A stretch of DNA of 64,000 nt from Nectonema munidae (Eukaryota; Nematomorpha; Nectonematoida; Nectonematidae), in assembly GCA_030549495.1 (NCBI GenBank), contig JAUIRK010001050.1, forward strand, positions 1 to 64,000. The letters run 5' to 3'. The translations under genes were made by a program, and so were the position numbers. Below the pieces are notes generated by a model that was not told where the DNA came from, searched no databases, and saw nothing but the letters and a program-made list of their open reading frames with translations. Below, piece by piece: positions 1 to 11,452 of this stretch. Position 1 is the first letter of the stretch; each line of letters opens with the position of its first letter.

Positions 1-913
1 GTAAAAAATATAGTCGACAGATTTCTCGCAAAGTAATACTATTTTTTTTACTTAAATAAATAAGATTTATTTTGAGTTTCGATATACATAGAAATTTATT
101 TTAAGTTCCGATAAAATTACTGTCTAATTTTTATCTTTAAGAATTAATTAGTATTTAAAAAATTGTTTTGATTATAAGATTAATACCTTGATTTTTAGCA
201 TGCTTATCTGCCATTCCAAAATCAGCAATAGGTTACTTTAAATTAAAATTTTGATAAATTTTTATTTACTTTTTTGTTTATTTTTACTTTTTTTTGCTAT
301 CAATAGTATTAGAAAGACTGAAATTTTTTTATAAAATTGTAATACCCTTATTAATTTTTCTGAACAATTTTGACAAAAACTTGCTTAAACTTTCGAGCTA
401 ACATGATGTTTTTCACAATAGAAATTTGAACAAGAATTACACATATTTGTTTTTTACATCCTTTTTCTCCATATAAACGTATTTTTTACTTATAAAATTT
501 AAACTACTTAATATAGGATATGTATTTCTTAAATCGTCTAAAATTTTTGAGTGATGAGTTCTTTTCCTTTGTCCTCATTTCAATGGCATCATTTTTAGCC
601 TAACGACTGTTGCAGTCTGTTGGCAAAGAAAGTATTGCCAATACATTTCTCTACTTTATTGGTACTTGATTGCGCTTTTTCTATGATTTATGTACTGAAA
701 AATAAGAGGACCGCTTTACTTTTATCAGGCCATAACTTTACATACATACATTACGTATATGTATAAAACAGGGATGGATCTTGGTCAAAAATTTAGGGGG
801 GGGGGGGGGGCTGTGCCACCTTTTCGAATTTTTTTCTAATATTTTATATCGTGAAAAGTTATTTAAAAGTTTAAACTAACTTTTCCGTTTTTATCAAAAC
901 GTAAGTGGTTTAT

Positions 914-985
914 TGGCTGCGAGGTTAAACGGTTAGAAGCGCTGCTATCGATCTGAAGTTCCGGGTTTAAGCCTCGCTTCTGCTA
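914..985 (+). repeat. tRNA-like segment (old SINE head or tRNA pseudogene)
   Basis: The segment has a D-arm-like A box (GGTTAAACGGTTAGAAGC) followed about 30 nt later by a B-box-like GGGTTTAAGCC, in the order and spacing of a tRNA-type RNA polymerase III promoter. The acceptor arms do not pair cleanly, so a working tRNA is unlikely. A decayed tRNA-derived SINE head or a tRNA pseudogene is the better reading. Confidence 0.4.
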
Positions 986-1254
986 GATTATTATCCATAG
1001 TTCGATGTTAGCTGCAAATTAGTACTTTTTTCGATGAAAATACCACATCACCTTTAACCTTTATCATAAAGATTCAAATTCAAAGTTACTACATTGTTTA
1101 ATTCCTACATTGTTTTTATAATTTCATTTCATATGAGCTTATTTTTTAAAATGTGTGTACATTTCACCAACCAAAAACTCAACTATAAAAAAATAGGGGG
1201 GGGGGGGGCGATCCCTCGTATAAAAGTATCTGGCTTAAATATTATTTGAAATTA

Positions 1255-1372
1255 TTAACCCATTTGGGGTTATTGTTCCTGTAGTATAGAAACTCAGACG
1301 AAGTCAAATTTTCAATGGAATTCAATAGAGATTAATCAAACTCGTCTATTTGAGTGAACTAAAATGGGTTAA
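1255..1372. mobile_element. piggyBac-type MITE, 118 bp
   Basis: The element starts with TTAACCCATTT and ends with AAATGGGTTAA, an 11-bp perfect terminal inverted repeat that includes TTAA at both outer edges. TTAA is the target duplication used by piggyBac transposases. It has no coding capacity. A similar element lies at 25282-25418. Confidence 0.6.
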
Positions 1373-1809
1373 AGCTCGAATATATTTAATGAAAAATAAG
1401 ATTAGAAGCGATAGTCCCCTAGATTTGTGCCCCTTCTACAGCACAACTTGTTTAACTGATTTGCATAAATATCTTAGAATCTACTCTACGGGAATAAGAA
1501 GAGATCAATCTGCGAAGATTTGTTCGTGATTTAGAGCAAAATGAGAGCGCGTAAAACACCTGACCTACACTTTGACAGCGCTATGTACATCCTAGTTAGA
1601 ATAGGAAACCAGTACCAGACACCACTACAACGTCCAATCATTTGTGTTCAAGCGCAAAAACAAATCTTTGAAAGTTACTCTATCAGCTAATGACTAGTCA
1701 TATGACTATTCTTTCTTAACCCATCAGCAAAGGTTGGCTTCAACACTTCCAAAAACACCTTCCAGACCATTTCTATAGTTAAAAATTAATAAAAAGAAGG
1801 TTGTAATTT

Positions 1810-2060
1810 CTCAAAATATATTTTTGAAAATGACATTAAGTTCTTGATAATCCTTAAAAACACTAATTTCGACTTCTCCGACATCGATTTAATATCGACA
1901 CAGAAATTGATGGATATAATTCTATATAATGCCATATAGAAAGATAAATCTTCATATATTAATTCCACTCAAAGATATTATTAAAAATTTGATTGTATAA
2001 ACCTTATCAAAAAAACTTAGTTTTTACACAACTGTTTCTCCATTTATTTATATCTAAATC
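1810..2060. repeat. Dispersed repeat, copy A (partner near 34845-35050)
   Basis: This stretch resembles 34845-35050 over about 200-250 bp with many substitutions. Shared landmarks in the same order are a run reading AAATATATTTTT, ACTAATTT/ACTTCTC, CACAGAAATT, AATACCACTCAA-like and a TCTCC-CATTTATT-like end. Neither copy shows clear terminal repeats or coding sequence, so the family is unknown. The 60-codon open frame at 1786-1968 on the minus strand lies in this repeat and is not a gene. Confidence 0.5.
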
Positions 2061-3060
2061 AAACACAACGCAACTTTTTTTATAAAAAGTAAAGTAAGTC
2101 GTCTCCCTTTTATATATATCAAATCATAAACAGAGATAAATTATGGTATAAATTGGTTTAGCGACTAACAGTTTTGAGGGGTTGATTCGAGTATTTATAC
2201 CTTTATGGTTTTGGTAGATAATGTCTAAAATCTTCTTAAGTCAAAAATTGATTGCTTTCATGGTGATGGCGAAATATAAAGTGAAAATAAACAATTTTAC
2301 CAAACTCAAATTATTGTGATGGGGGAGGAGGGTGGTAGTAGTCGCCACGACCCGTCCTCTTCTTGGCGCTCCCTCTTTCAAATCATGTCTTTACGAAGTA
2401 AAATTTGCCTTTATGCATTTTTTAGTTTTTCGATCCGTTTAAAACTCAAATTCTACCATATTTGATAAAGTAGTAAGGGTTGACTTGTAAAATTAATATG
2501 TAATCACCGAAAATATATTTGTCAGTACGTAGGTATTTTACTTTATGGTTATAATTTTACCAAGTGCTATGCGAAATTGTATTGTATATATTACTTAAAT
2601 GAATGTAAACAATATACCACAGAAAGGGGCGATTGTTTTATTAGCATGTAATGTTTTTGTATCATGGAATATTAGTATTTAATATTATAAAAGAAAAATT
2701 GTGAATTTATATATAAATTGAAGTTCAAGTCTTAACGTGTAAATTCTATTTGAGAGATCCTATACATAAACTAAAAACTTATCTGTACAATATTTGAAAT
2801 TTATAAAATACCGAAAGGAATGCTTATGCTGAACAAGAAAATAGAATAAAACAAAATGATATATTATTATATTCACAAGATTTTTAACCGCGACTTCATT
2901 GCTTGTTTTAATGGCTATTTTTTCAATTTAAATTACGCTATACTTCTAACATGTATTTTATTTTAGAAAACTTACCACTTTTGGGTAAAGTATGTCAAGA
3001 GCATTTTGTTAATAGAGAAACAATACTGCAAAATCATTCACAATAATTGACACAAAGAAG

Positions 3061-6000
3061 ATGAATGATAAAAGCAGCTTGATTCGCACAAATTCTTCCC
3101 TGGGAAATGAAGCGTCTTCATTGGATCCATCAGCATCATCTTATAAATATGGCTTGAGCGATAATTCTCCACCTCTTATTGATTGCACTTCATCATCTCC
3201 ATCGAATAGAAAGCTAACGACTCTCAGCGGTGTTTTCAGCCCAGTTGCCTTATCTATGTTCAGTGTGCTATTGTTTCTACGCTTAGGCTTCATCAGTAAT
3301 AAAAACTATTTGATATTAATTGTTACATAAATACTTAATCGGTTCACACTTGACTTATTAATGATTGGGTAGAACTGCATACTATTTTCCACTTATTTTT
3401 TGCTAGTTATTCCGTGGTCGTAAATTCTAAAAATGTGACATTTTAGCCATCTGCGATTGCCGACGGAAGGCAATAGAGATAACAAGCGTCTATCTGGTTA
3501 GTGGCTTTCGTTTATTCTATAAAAAGTGTGAAAGCAGAGTGTTTTATGTATATTTAATGTATTTGGCAGTTTTAATGCAATTTTGACGATCAATTTACTT
3601 GTTTTGATAAACTTATAGATTAATTTTTTAAGTGATTCAGCACGCCTCTGAAAGGTTCTCTATCTGGAAGGCTGTTCATAATGTACCAAACGTCCCAGAA
3701 AACTTATTACTCCTGAAGAAAAGGTGAAAGTACTTGTTATGTTATAACAGGCAGAAAAAACATGCGATTAAAAATTAGAAAAAAATAGTTCATATTTTAA
3801 CATAGGCTCAAAGGTAATTAAAAATAGAACGTGCATCGTCATTAATAATATAAGATTGATTCATTTCATTTTAATCTCACTTAAAATGCTTCCAAATGCA
3901 CCACAGTTCCTCTATTTTTTGTTTTAATCACCACAAATAAATTCAACTAAATATGATTGATTCAAAGATTTCTATTATGGTAATTTTTTTCATAAAAGAA
4001 TATTTAAGATTAATGTAATTGTCTAATTAAGTAAATAAAAACTTCTAACATTCCGATCAAAATATGATCAAATCAATCCTCATAAAGGTACATCTAGATC
4101 AGTGACACTTAACCTTTTTTCTCTTATGGACCCTTTCCGAGATGGAGTATTTTTGTGGATATATGTTGATGGAGATATTTTAATTGCTGCCAATCTTATT
4201 TTTTGGTGGCTTTATTTATCAAAATCATAAAAACATGTAAAACGTTCTTAATCCCTATTTTAACTTATCCATTAAAAATTGATTAAATTTTAAGTCAACA
4301 TTTTTATTCGAAAAATTATCTTGTTTAGTGTGGGTTTTGAACTTGATGCTTTGAGGCATATGCCAGGTTCCAATGAAGTCTATTTCAATTTTTTGAATGC
4401 AGATAAAAACACAACTGAACGCTTTAAAATAAATGATATTTTAATCACTTTTACTATTAAATCCAATTCAGCAAGACAAACATGACAGTCCCATATAACT
4501 GAGCTTCTTGCCATAATATAAAATTTTTTCAATTTCAGAACTTTTTCTCAACAAAATAAAGACACTGCATTTGAAATATTCTTATGGACCCCTTTAAAAA
4601 ATTGTAGACCACGTTGAGAACTAGACATAGAACCGTGATTTTTCTCTAGAAAATATATCCTTTTTAACAAATACTACATGTACATATAGTTTTATTGAAA
4701 GAGCCTAATAAAAGTATTCCTAAAGGCACTTTATATACTGTTCTTTTCACTCTGTGCGTTTATCTCATGTTGATGAGTATGGTTTCTGTAGATTAGAGTC
4801 GGAATTGGATTTCTGTAAGTACTTGAACTCGGAGTCAGGCGTTTTAGCCTTCGAGCCCGTAACCAGAAAAAAATGATGAGTGCCTAAATCTAAAAAAGAT
4901 TTCAATCAGGGTGTTGAAATCTTTATATCTATTTTCTCATTATTTTTTGATTGGTCATCTGTAGAAGGGATTTATAAGTTCTAAAATGCGTATAAATTGA
5001 CAAAATAATAGTAATTGTGTGTAAATATTTTCTAAATTTTATTATAATTATTGTTAATGTGAAAGGAATCCGAAAGGTAAACTGCCGCTTTACTAAGTCA
5101 TGATCGTTGCAGTAACAAGTTTAATTTTTAGCATACCAGCTTTTGCAATAGCTATTTAGTTTTTCGTGTGTATAAAATGGCTAATTTTTTTAACAATTGA
5201 CCCACGCTCAAAAACTTCAAAAATGCATCTTAGTGGTGCGTAGCTCAAAAATTTAATATTTTTTAACATTTTAGTTTGAATTTTACTTGATAATAATCTT
5301 TACTTATATGTCTAACCACGGTTATCCATATGGATAATCGCACATACATTAGTACTTAATTTATCATCACTTTTATTGTCAAATATTTTTAGTTGGACAT
5401 GCAGGCTTGTTTCAAGGAGTTATTATGTACTTGCTATCTTACTCGATCCTCTTCATCACGTTGCTTTCCGTGTGTGCTATATCTACAAATGGAGCGGTCG
5501 AAGGTGGCGGCGCGTATTTTATGATTTCACGTGTTTTAGGGCCGGAGTTTGGGGGAGCTGTTGGAGTCATATTTTTTTTGGCCAACGTTTTTTCAAGTGC
5601 TTTGTACACTGTTGGTGTGACTGAAGCTTTTATGTCTTGTTTCGGTCCCAGTGGAATGTACTTGCAAGTTCTGCCTTCAGGTTTCTTTATTTTTATTTCT
5701 TGATTTTTTAAGTTCTTTCCACGTTTCAGGAAGGTGGTGGCTCTTTTTGTACGCTTCCGGTTTTGCCTTTTTAAATTTGATCATTTGTCTCCTTGGCTCT
5801 GCGCTTTTTGCCCGCACTTCACTCACAATTTTAATAATTGTTTCCATTTGTTCCTTTTCTATTTTAATTAGCACTTTTATTGTTCAGCATCCCTTTTGTA
5901 TTTTAATTCCTAAAAACAATTTACAGGTTTACTACAATTATAATTTGCACATCACTTAGCACATATCAAAATGGCTTTTTTTAGGTTTACTACAATGAAT

Positions 6001-9000
6001 CTGTTTCTAATTTAACTTTTTGTGGAAATTATACTGGCTATAGCTTTGAAACATTAAAGAAAAATTTATGGCCTAATTATGGGGTAGATTATACTACAGG
6101 AAATCAAATGACGTTTGTCACAGTCTTTGCTGTTCTCTTCTCTGGAGCGACGGGTATAATGTCTGGCGCAAATTTATCTGGCGAGTTGAAAGAGCCTAAT
6201 AAAAGTATTCCTAAAGGCACCTTATATGCTGTTCTTCTCACTCTGTGCGTTTATCTCATGTTGAGCACCATAATCTCCTTAACATGTTCTAACTTTTTAC
6301 TAAAAAACGACTACATGTTTTTGTCATCTATTAACATCTGGTCACCATTCATAACCATCGGTTTGTTTAAGTTTTTTAACGCTTTTTCGACATGATAATT
6401 ATATATCAGCTTCTCTTTATAGGTGTATTTTTATCTACAATCTCAGCTTCATTGAGTAATCTAATTGGTGCCTCAAGAATACTTGAAGCAATCGGTAAAG
6501 ATCACATCTTTGGTTCTTCGCTTTCAAAATTGACATATAATACTCTCTCTGGAAATCCCGTGCTGGCTGTCATAGTTTCTTGGTTTCTTGTCCAACTCAT
6601 TTTGTTTGCTGGTATTTTACTCGTTTATTAATACTCTTCAACATTCTTTTCTTTATTTTAGGAAGTTTGAACAAAATAGCTCTTTTTACGAGCGTTTTCT
6701 TTCTGCTTTCTTATCTAGCGGTGAATCTCGCATGTTTTTCACTGGATGTCGCTTCCCCTCCAAACTTTCGTCCTTCCTTCAAATATTTTAACTGGCAAAC
6801 TTCTCTTATCGGAGTGTTCTCCTGCATCTTCATGATGTTTGTCATTACGCCAGAATATGCCTTTGTTACGTTTTTGAGCTTTGCTCTTCTCGTCATTTAT
6901 TTACACTGGAAAACGCCTCCAAACTCATGGGGCAATATAAGCCAAGCCATCTTGTTTCATCAAGTTAATCCTGCTTAGGATTTAGTCCTATCTTTTCTAT
7001 TTACTTTTATTTAGGTTAGAAAATACTTGCTTTTGTTGGATCAGCGCAAATATCATGTCAAATTCTGGAGACCCCAAATCATATACTTTGTAACCAATCC
7101 AAGGCAGTCGTGCCAGATCATTAATTTCGCAAATGATCTTAAAAAAAGTGGTTTATTTGTGCTAGGCCATGTTAAATTGAAGTCATCACGTATTGAATTA
7201 TCTTTAAAATTGTATATTTGGCGTAAAAAGTAGTCTCTTAAAAATATCTTGTCTCATACTTTAGATATAACAAAAATAGCTTACCTTAATGCTATTAAAT
7301 ATATGAATGACACTAGGTCAAAATGTAGATCAATAGAGTGTTCACTTTCTTAATTTTCAAAAGACTAAATATAGAAAGTTCTAGATAATATAAAAGTGTG
7401 ACAAAAAATAAAATTATTAGATTATAAGTTATTAGATGTTCTATCCTACATAGACGATAATCGAAGTGGTAAAGTAATTATTTATGTCATCTCTAGACGC
7501 AAATAAATGTACATATGGTTTGTTATATGATCCATTTTCAAATATAAAAATAGGTTTAAAGAAAGCAAAAAATGTAATGAACTTTAAACGGGCTGATCTG
7601 CTTTAAAAGTTAGAACAATCTTTTAACACTAATATCTAGAAAAATAAAATAGTGTGAAAAAACATTCTATAAACATCAGTGAATAGTTTAGGTGTAAAAA
7701 TGTGTTGACATGACCCTTCGACATATATTCTTTTGAAAAGTTAAAAGTATGGGCATTCTGTTCATCTACTATTATGCAGTCTGACCTAAGAATACTAACT
7801 AATACCGCGAGTATTACATAAAAGCTACATTTTATTACCTGTCTTTTATACACCTAAACGCTTTTGACGCCATATATACAGCACTTTGGAGCTATTTATT
7901 TAGTTGAATATACTATATTTTAGAGAATGAAGAAACTGATCCGATAATTAATGAGATGCCATTTTGGTTAGAATTAGTTGATGTGCTACGCGTTAAAGCG
8001 TTTGTTGAAATAACTGAGGCAACCAATATAAAGGACGGTTTGTTGAATCTGGCTCGACTATCTGGGCTAGGAGCAATGAAACCAAACACAGTTGTTATGG
8101 GCTTTTATGATGTCTGTCAACCTATTGACACTTTTGAAACGCATACAAGATTGGTCAAAAAAGATTTTCAAACAGTATAATTTTAAGTTTGTAACAACAT
8201 CCTTAATTATTATTTACTTTCTTAATTAGAATAAGAAACACCTCGTCCAAATCTTTAAAGAAACAATACCTGAAAATAAAAATAAATACTTTTCTTTGAT
8301 TGATTATGTTTCGACACTTTCGGATTTATTAACAATGGATAAAAATATTATACTAACTAGAAATTTCAATCTATTCCAAAATAATAAAGGATCCAAAAGT
8401 TTAAATTCGCGCATGTATATTGATGTATGGCCAGATAACTTTTGGGGCAGAAGATGTTTTGGAAAATCAAACTCAGATAATGTTGACTTGGATTTTGAAA
8501 CAAATGCCACATCTTTGCTCATTCTACAACTCTCTTGCATTTTGAACATGGTTAAAAGTTGGAGGAAAAATTCTTCTATTCGTATTTTTACACTCACAGA
8601 CAGTAAAAAGAACCAGGATGCCTTAAAAGTACGAATTATTTATGTTTTAATCTCTTTATTGTATTAGAATATATGTTTAGAAAGAAAAACTCAAAAATTT
8701 AATATCCATGCTGAGAATAGAAGCAGATATACACTGCGTTCAATGGAGCAAGACTAGTGATTTTATCAGCACTGAAAATACAAAGACAGGTTAAAAATGC
8801 TCTATATAAATGTATAGGATAAATAACGTAATTTATATATACCCTAATAGAATTCCACAAGCTCTCAACACAATACTTGTCATACATCAATACGGTTATT
8901 CTACAAAATTCACTTCCAGAAACCGCAGTTTTGTTTCTTTACCTTCCAAAGCCACCTGCGAGTAGTGACTTATATGAACTATACATTGAACAACTGTCCA

Positions 9001-9071
9001 TCATGACTGAAAATTTGCAGCCTACCTGTCTTATATGCGGAACATCCACCGTCACAACAACATGTTTATAA
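3061..9071 (+). CDS. SLC12A9: SLC12A9-type cation-chloride cotransporter relative, 11 exons
   Basis: Membrane protein of the SLC12 family, APC superfamily; the human relative SLC12A9 (CIP1) is an orphan transporter said to modulate partner cotransporters. Exons inferred from splice sites and reading phase: 3061-3295, 5393-5680, 5730-5926, 5985-6360, 6423-6611, 6662-6963, 7015-7189, 7924-8174, 8230-8628, 8681-8789, 8851-9071. All joints keep phase and the sum is 2742 nt, 913 codons plus stop, close to the 914 residues of human SLC12A9. The start is the first ATG after an in-frame TAG at 3013. Recognisable blocks are [13 protein letters not shown] (first membrane helix, exon 1), [20 protein letters not shown] (exon 2), [15 protein letters not shown] (exon 4), NLIGASRIL (exon 5), APNFRP-like PPNFRPSF and ISQAILFHQ (exon 6), KFWRPQ (exon 7), [12 protein letters not shown] (exon 8), YIDVWP (exon 9) and FLYLPKPPA (exon 11). 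The membrane part runs to about residue 525; the rest is the cytosolic C-terminal domain. Exon 4 carries candidate N-glycosylation sites (NES, NLT) in the loop before GNYTG. No lesion is seen. Intron 1 (2.1 kb) and intron 7 (734 nt) are long; the other eight are about 49-61 nt. Confidence 0.93.
4100..4620. mobile_element. hAT MITE in intron 1 of the SLC12A9-like gene
   Basis: The left end CAGTGACACTTAACC follows the 8-bp ATCTAGAT, a typical hAT target of the nTCTAGAn kind. The right end has GTTGAGAAC in inverted orientation, and both sides carry the inner motif TATGGACCCtTT-like, as in Charlie-type hAT ends. The right terminus is eroded; AACTAGAC beside it may be the second target copy (6 of 8 bases). 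There is no coding sequence. Confidence 0.55.
4695..4773 (+). pseudogene. Partial copy of SLC12A9 exon 4 inside intron 1
   Basis: These 79 bases match 6186-6264 in exon 4 of the same gene with only three differences, all transitions; the intron copy carries T or A where the exon has C or G. Two of the three change the encoded residue. The copy covers the block after GELK in exon 4 ([15 protein letters not shown] and on), has no good splice sites of its own and lies on the same strand. It is a small recent internal duplication rather than an alternative exon. Confidence 0.85.
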
Positions 9072-9078
9072 TATAGGA

Positions 9079-9084
9079 AATAAA
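9079..9084 (+). terminator. Poly(A) signal of the SLC12A9-like gene
   Basis: AATAAA lies 8 nt after the stop codon. Cleavage 10-25 nt downstream would fall at or inside the 3' end of the GPN2 coding region on the other strand. Confidence 0.65.
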
Positions 9085-9094
9085 ATTATTCTAA

Positions 9095-9100
9095 TTTATT
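9095..9100 (-). terminator. Poly(A) signal overlapping the GPN2 stop codon
   Basis: Read on the minus strand the last codons are TAT CAA TAA followed by A, so AATAAA is formed partly by the stop codon itself. Cleavage downstream would fall in the last exon of the convergent gene. No other AATAAA on this strand lies closer. Confidence 0.6.
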
Positions 9101-9983
9101 GATAACGGCTTCTTAAATGTTTTTCTACAGGACCGTGACTCTTCAAATACTCAAAGTCACTGAGACCTAGGCCACTACTTAGTAGTTTTCCGACGTATAC
9201 GTTTTCGTCGCTATTTGAGGTGTAGCAGACGGCATGATCGATGTGCTTTATTATCTTTGCAATGCAATGCTTGTCCTCTATGTCACATGGCAAAAAACTC
9301 ACTAGCGAATATCTTTGTATCGTATCACTCAACAGAGATTTTAGCTTATTGTATTGTGAAGGTGATTTTTCATCGTCAAAAGATAAAAGGTGATCTAAAT
9401 CTAAAACTTCAGTAAAAAAGTCTACATTAAAAGGAAGTTCACCGTACTTTTCAATTAAATCAACTTTGGAGAGGATGTTAATGTGTGGTAGGGATATATG
9501 AAGCATGGTCGCTAGTGACGTAAGAGTAGCAGACAAAAAAGTTTCTCCCGTGAAACAGTAGTAGGAATCGATTAAATTGACAGCTACCAGCCTAGCACAT
9601 TCACTATTTATCTTGTCCAATATTTCTTTGAAAGAAGTTTCGCAAGTGTGCAGTTCTATTTGACCAGGTGAATCAATAATTAAATAATTTTCTTCTGAAT
9701 ATTTATTTATTTTTTCAAGCAGCCATGTTATATTTTTTTCTAAAAATTGCATGCAGTAGATTTGAGATGCATTTGGACCCACTTCAAAAGAGTTCATCAC
9801 ATCATTCACGGTAATCAGATCATTTATATTAATATCGCATTCGTAAGGAATGTATTCGTTTGCAGGATCCAAATTGATCATTATGCATTTCCTTTTAATG
9901 CATTTGAAGAATTGAAGCATTGCATGACAAAAAGTCGTTTTACCTGAGCCAGGAGGTCCTACTATAACCTGCCCAAACTTCAT
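9096..9983 (-). CDS. GPN2: GPN2-type GPN-loop GTPase, single exon
   Basis: A 295-residue protein of the GPN-loop GTPase family, whose members act in assembly and nuclear import of RNA polymerases. Visible motifs: Walker A GPPGSGKT at residues 9-16; NLDPANE at about 37-43; the GPN insertion (EVGPNAS) at 69-71; the G3-like DSPGQ at 104-108; NLIDS near 136-140; SLATMLH near 156-162; and the G4-like SKVDL at 172-176, then VDFFTEVLDL and YSLVSFLP in the C-terminal half. These match GPN2 rather than GPN1 or GPN3. Human GPN2 has 310 residues, so this one is near full length with a shorter C-terminal tail. The start is the only sensible ATG, eight residues before Walker A. No intron is seen, in contrast with the split neighbour it faces. 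Confidence 0.95.
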   Translation of the reverse strand: MKFGQVIVGPPGSGKTTFCHAMLQFFKCIKRKCIMINLDPANEYIPYECDININDLITVNDVMNSFEVGPNASQIYCMQFLEKNITWLLEKINKYSEENYLIIDSPGQIELHTCETSFKEILDKINSECARLVAVNLIDSYYCFTGETFLSATLTSLATMLHISLPHINILSKVDLIEKYGELPFNVDFFTEVLDLDHLLSFDDEKSPSQYNKLKSLLSDTIQRYSLVSFLPCDIEDKHCIAKIIKHIDHAVCYTSNSDENVYVGKLLSSGLGLSDFEYLKSHGPVEKHLRSRYQ

Positions 9984-10272
9984 CTGAGTGTGGTAAAAAA
10001 TAATTTTTCTAAATAAGGATCCTAAATAAAAGAAATATAAAAAAATTAGACATCTTTTAAAGGAGGGAGTATTTTTGGGTTTTTAATACAAAAAATTTAG
10101 CAATACCTTAACAGGGAGTTATGTCTTATGCCTATTTTTGAATTAAGAACGCAATATTTTCAAGTTTTATGTACTTTTACTCCCAATTCAACATTTTTGA
10201 CTTACGTATCTTTATTGAAATATCTTAAAATACAAAGTACAGTGAAAGCTGGAATTTAGGCTTTACTCTAAT

Positions 10273-10694
10273 CAGCATTTCTCAACTTTCTTATCTTGGC
10301 GAAACTCTTGGAATATATTAAACTTTTCAAGGAAGCCTACGCAAAAAATATTTCCGTATATTTTTATCACAGTAAAAGAAAAGGAATTTGATTAAAGACA
10401 AATAAAGGATTCTCAATTAAACTAACAAAAAAATACATTAAATATTTACTTAAATTTTGTCATTCTAAAAATAGTTTACACTACGATGAAAAAATATATA
10501 TTATTAGTACTAGCTTGAGAAGGCTTCTATATCATATTTATTAGTAGTGCTAGATAAGATTCTTACTAATTAAAAAGTTTTCATTAAAAACATCTAAACT
10601 TAACCGTAAAAAATACCTTACTATTTCTCGCGGAACCCTTAGAGAGTTTTTGCGAAACCCTAGTGTTTCGCGGAACAGCGGTTGAGGAATGCTG
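10273..10694. mobile_element. hAT MITE, 422 bp
   Basis: The left end CAGCATTTCTCAAC and right end GTTGAGGAATGCTG are a 14-bp inverted pair with one mismatch. They are bordered by CTCTAAT and CTCTAGAT, which fits a slightly decayed 8-bp hAT duplication of the TCTAGA type. There is no coding sequence. A relative of its left part lies near 57206. Confidence 0.7.
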
Positions 10695-11394
10695 CTCTAG
10701 ATCGAATGTTTATTATAACTTTTATCTTTTCTAGTGAGGCTTTCTTATTGAAGAGAAAAGTAATTAATTATCTTAAATTTGTGTTAAATTAGTTAGATAG
10801 TATATGTGCAATTTCTGTGTCAAAGTATCACCAAATCTTTTGCATAAAAATTTACATTTTTACTTACTCTACTATTGCGATTAGATAAATTTGTCTATGT
10901 ATTTAAAGTTTGAAAATAAACTTGAACAATTTCCCTTATATATATATCAGTCGTTCGATTTATGAATTTTCATACCTTTTTTCTTTTGTATATATAATCA
11001 AATTTTGAACTGAGTTTCATTCTGTCATCTTTTCTTATACATAGTAGACCTACCTGTAAAATATAGCTTGGTGAAAGTTCTAATGTTCCACACTATTCTC
11101 CATATAAAGACCCTTTTTAAACAACTTGTTTAGCATAATGTCTTCTATGGTAAAAGATTCCAGGTGCATCAATCGAAATTTTACTTTGGTAAAAGCTGTA
11201 CTTAAAAATTTAACATTATCACAAAATTTCAACAGTCTTAATCTTCCGAATACATTATATATCTTTAATATAACTTAAAATAAACAAAATTGCAATAAAA
11301 AATATTTCTTCGTAATATTTTTTGAGAGGCTAATTCTAGTGTTTTTCTTAAGCATAGATGTTTCTTTGAAAAACTAGATGCGTAAAAAGTTCCT

Positions 11395-11452
11395 CATCAA
11401 AAAAGACCTTATGCTCCTACCACTAGGCCATCTGCCGACATAAAGTTTTAAC
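11395..11452 (-). repeat. tRNA-derived SINE remnant, family 2
   Basis: On the minus strand GGCAGATGGCCTAGTGGTAGGAGC is a clear tRNA A-box region (shown here only by its key part, GGCCTAGTGG). A B box is not convincing. The segment at about 55930-55985 has the same GGCAGATGG head plus a good B box, GGTTCGATTTC. Confidence 0.4.

Larger units (their letters stand above)
1..3060. other. Intergenic, AT-rich, with repeats
   Basis: No host gene is recognisable upstream of the first gene. The stretch is mostly A/T-rich with long T and A runs. It holds two G runs (near 796 and 1197), a tRNA-like segment near 914, a piggyBac-type MITE at 1255-1372 and a dispersed repeat at about 1810-2060. The block at about 1400-1780 is less AT-rich than its surroundings and may be an old element, but I could not identify it. 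No promoter element can be assigned with confidence. Confidence 0.6.

Noticed and set aside
914-985. A working tRNA gene
   Set aside because: A and B boxes are readable but the acceptor stem does not pair and the anticodon arm is not regular.
768-1212. A MITE between the G runs at 796 and 1197, with CAGGGATGGATC as the left end
   Set aside because: The right-hand G run and GATCCCT have the wrong orientation for an inverted repeat with the left side, and no duplication is seen.
7629-7853. A 74-codon minus-strand frame with a signal-peptide-like start in intron 7 of the SLC12A9-like gene
   Set aside because: No family resemblance, no splice or poly(A) context, and lengths like this occur by chance on the reverse of A/T-rich introns.
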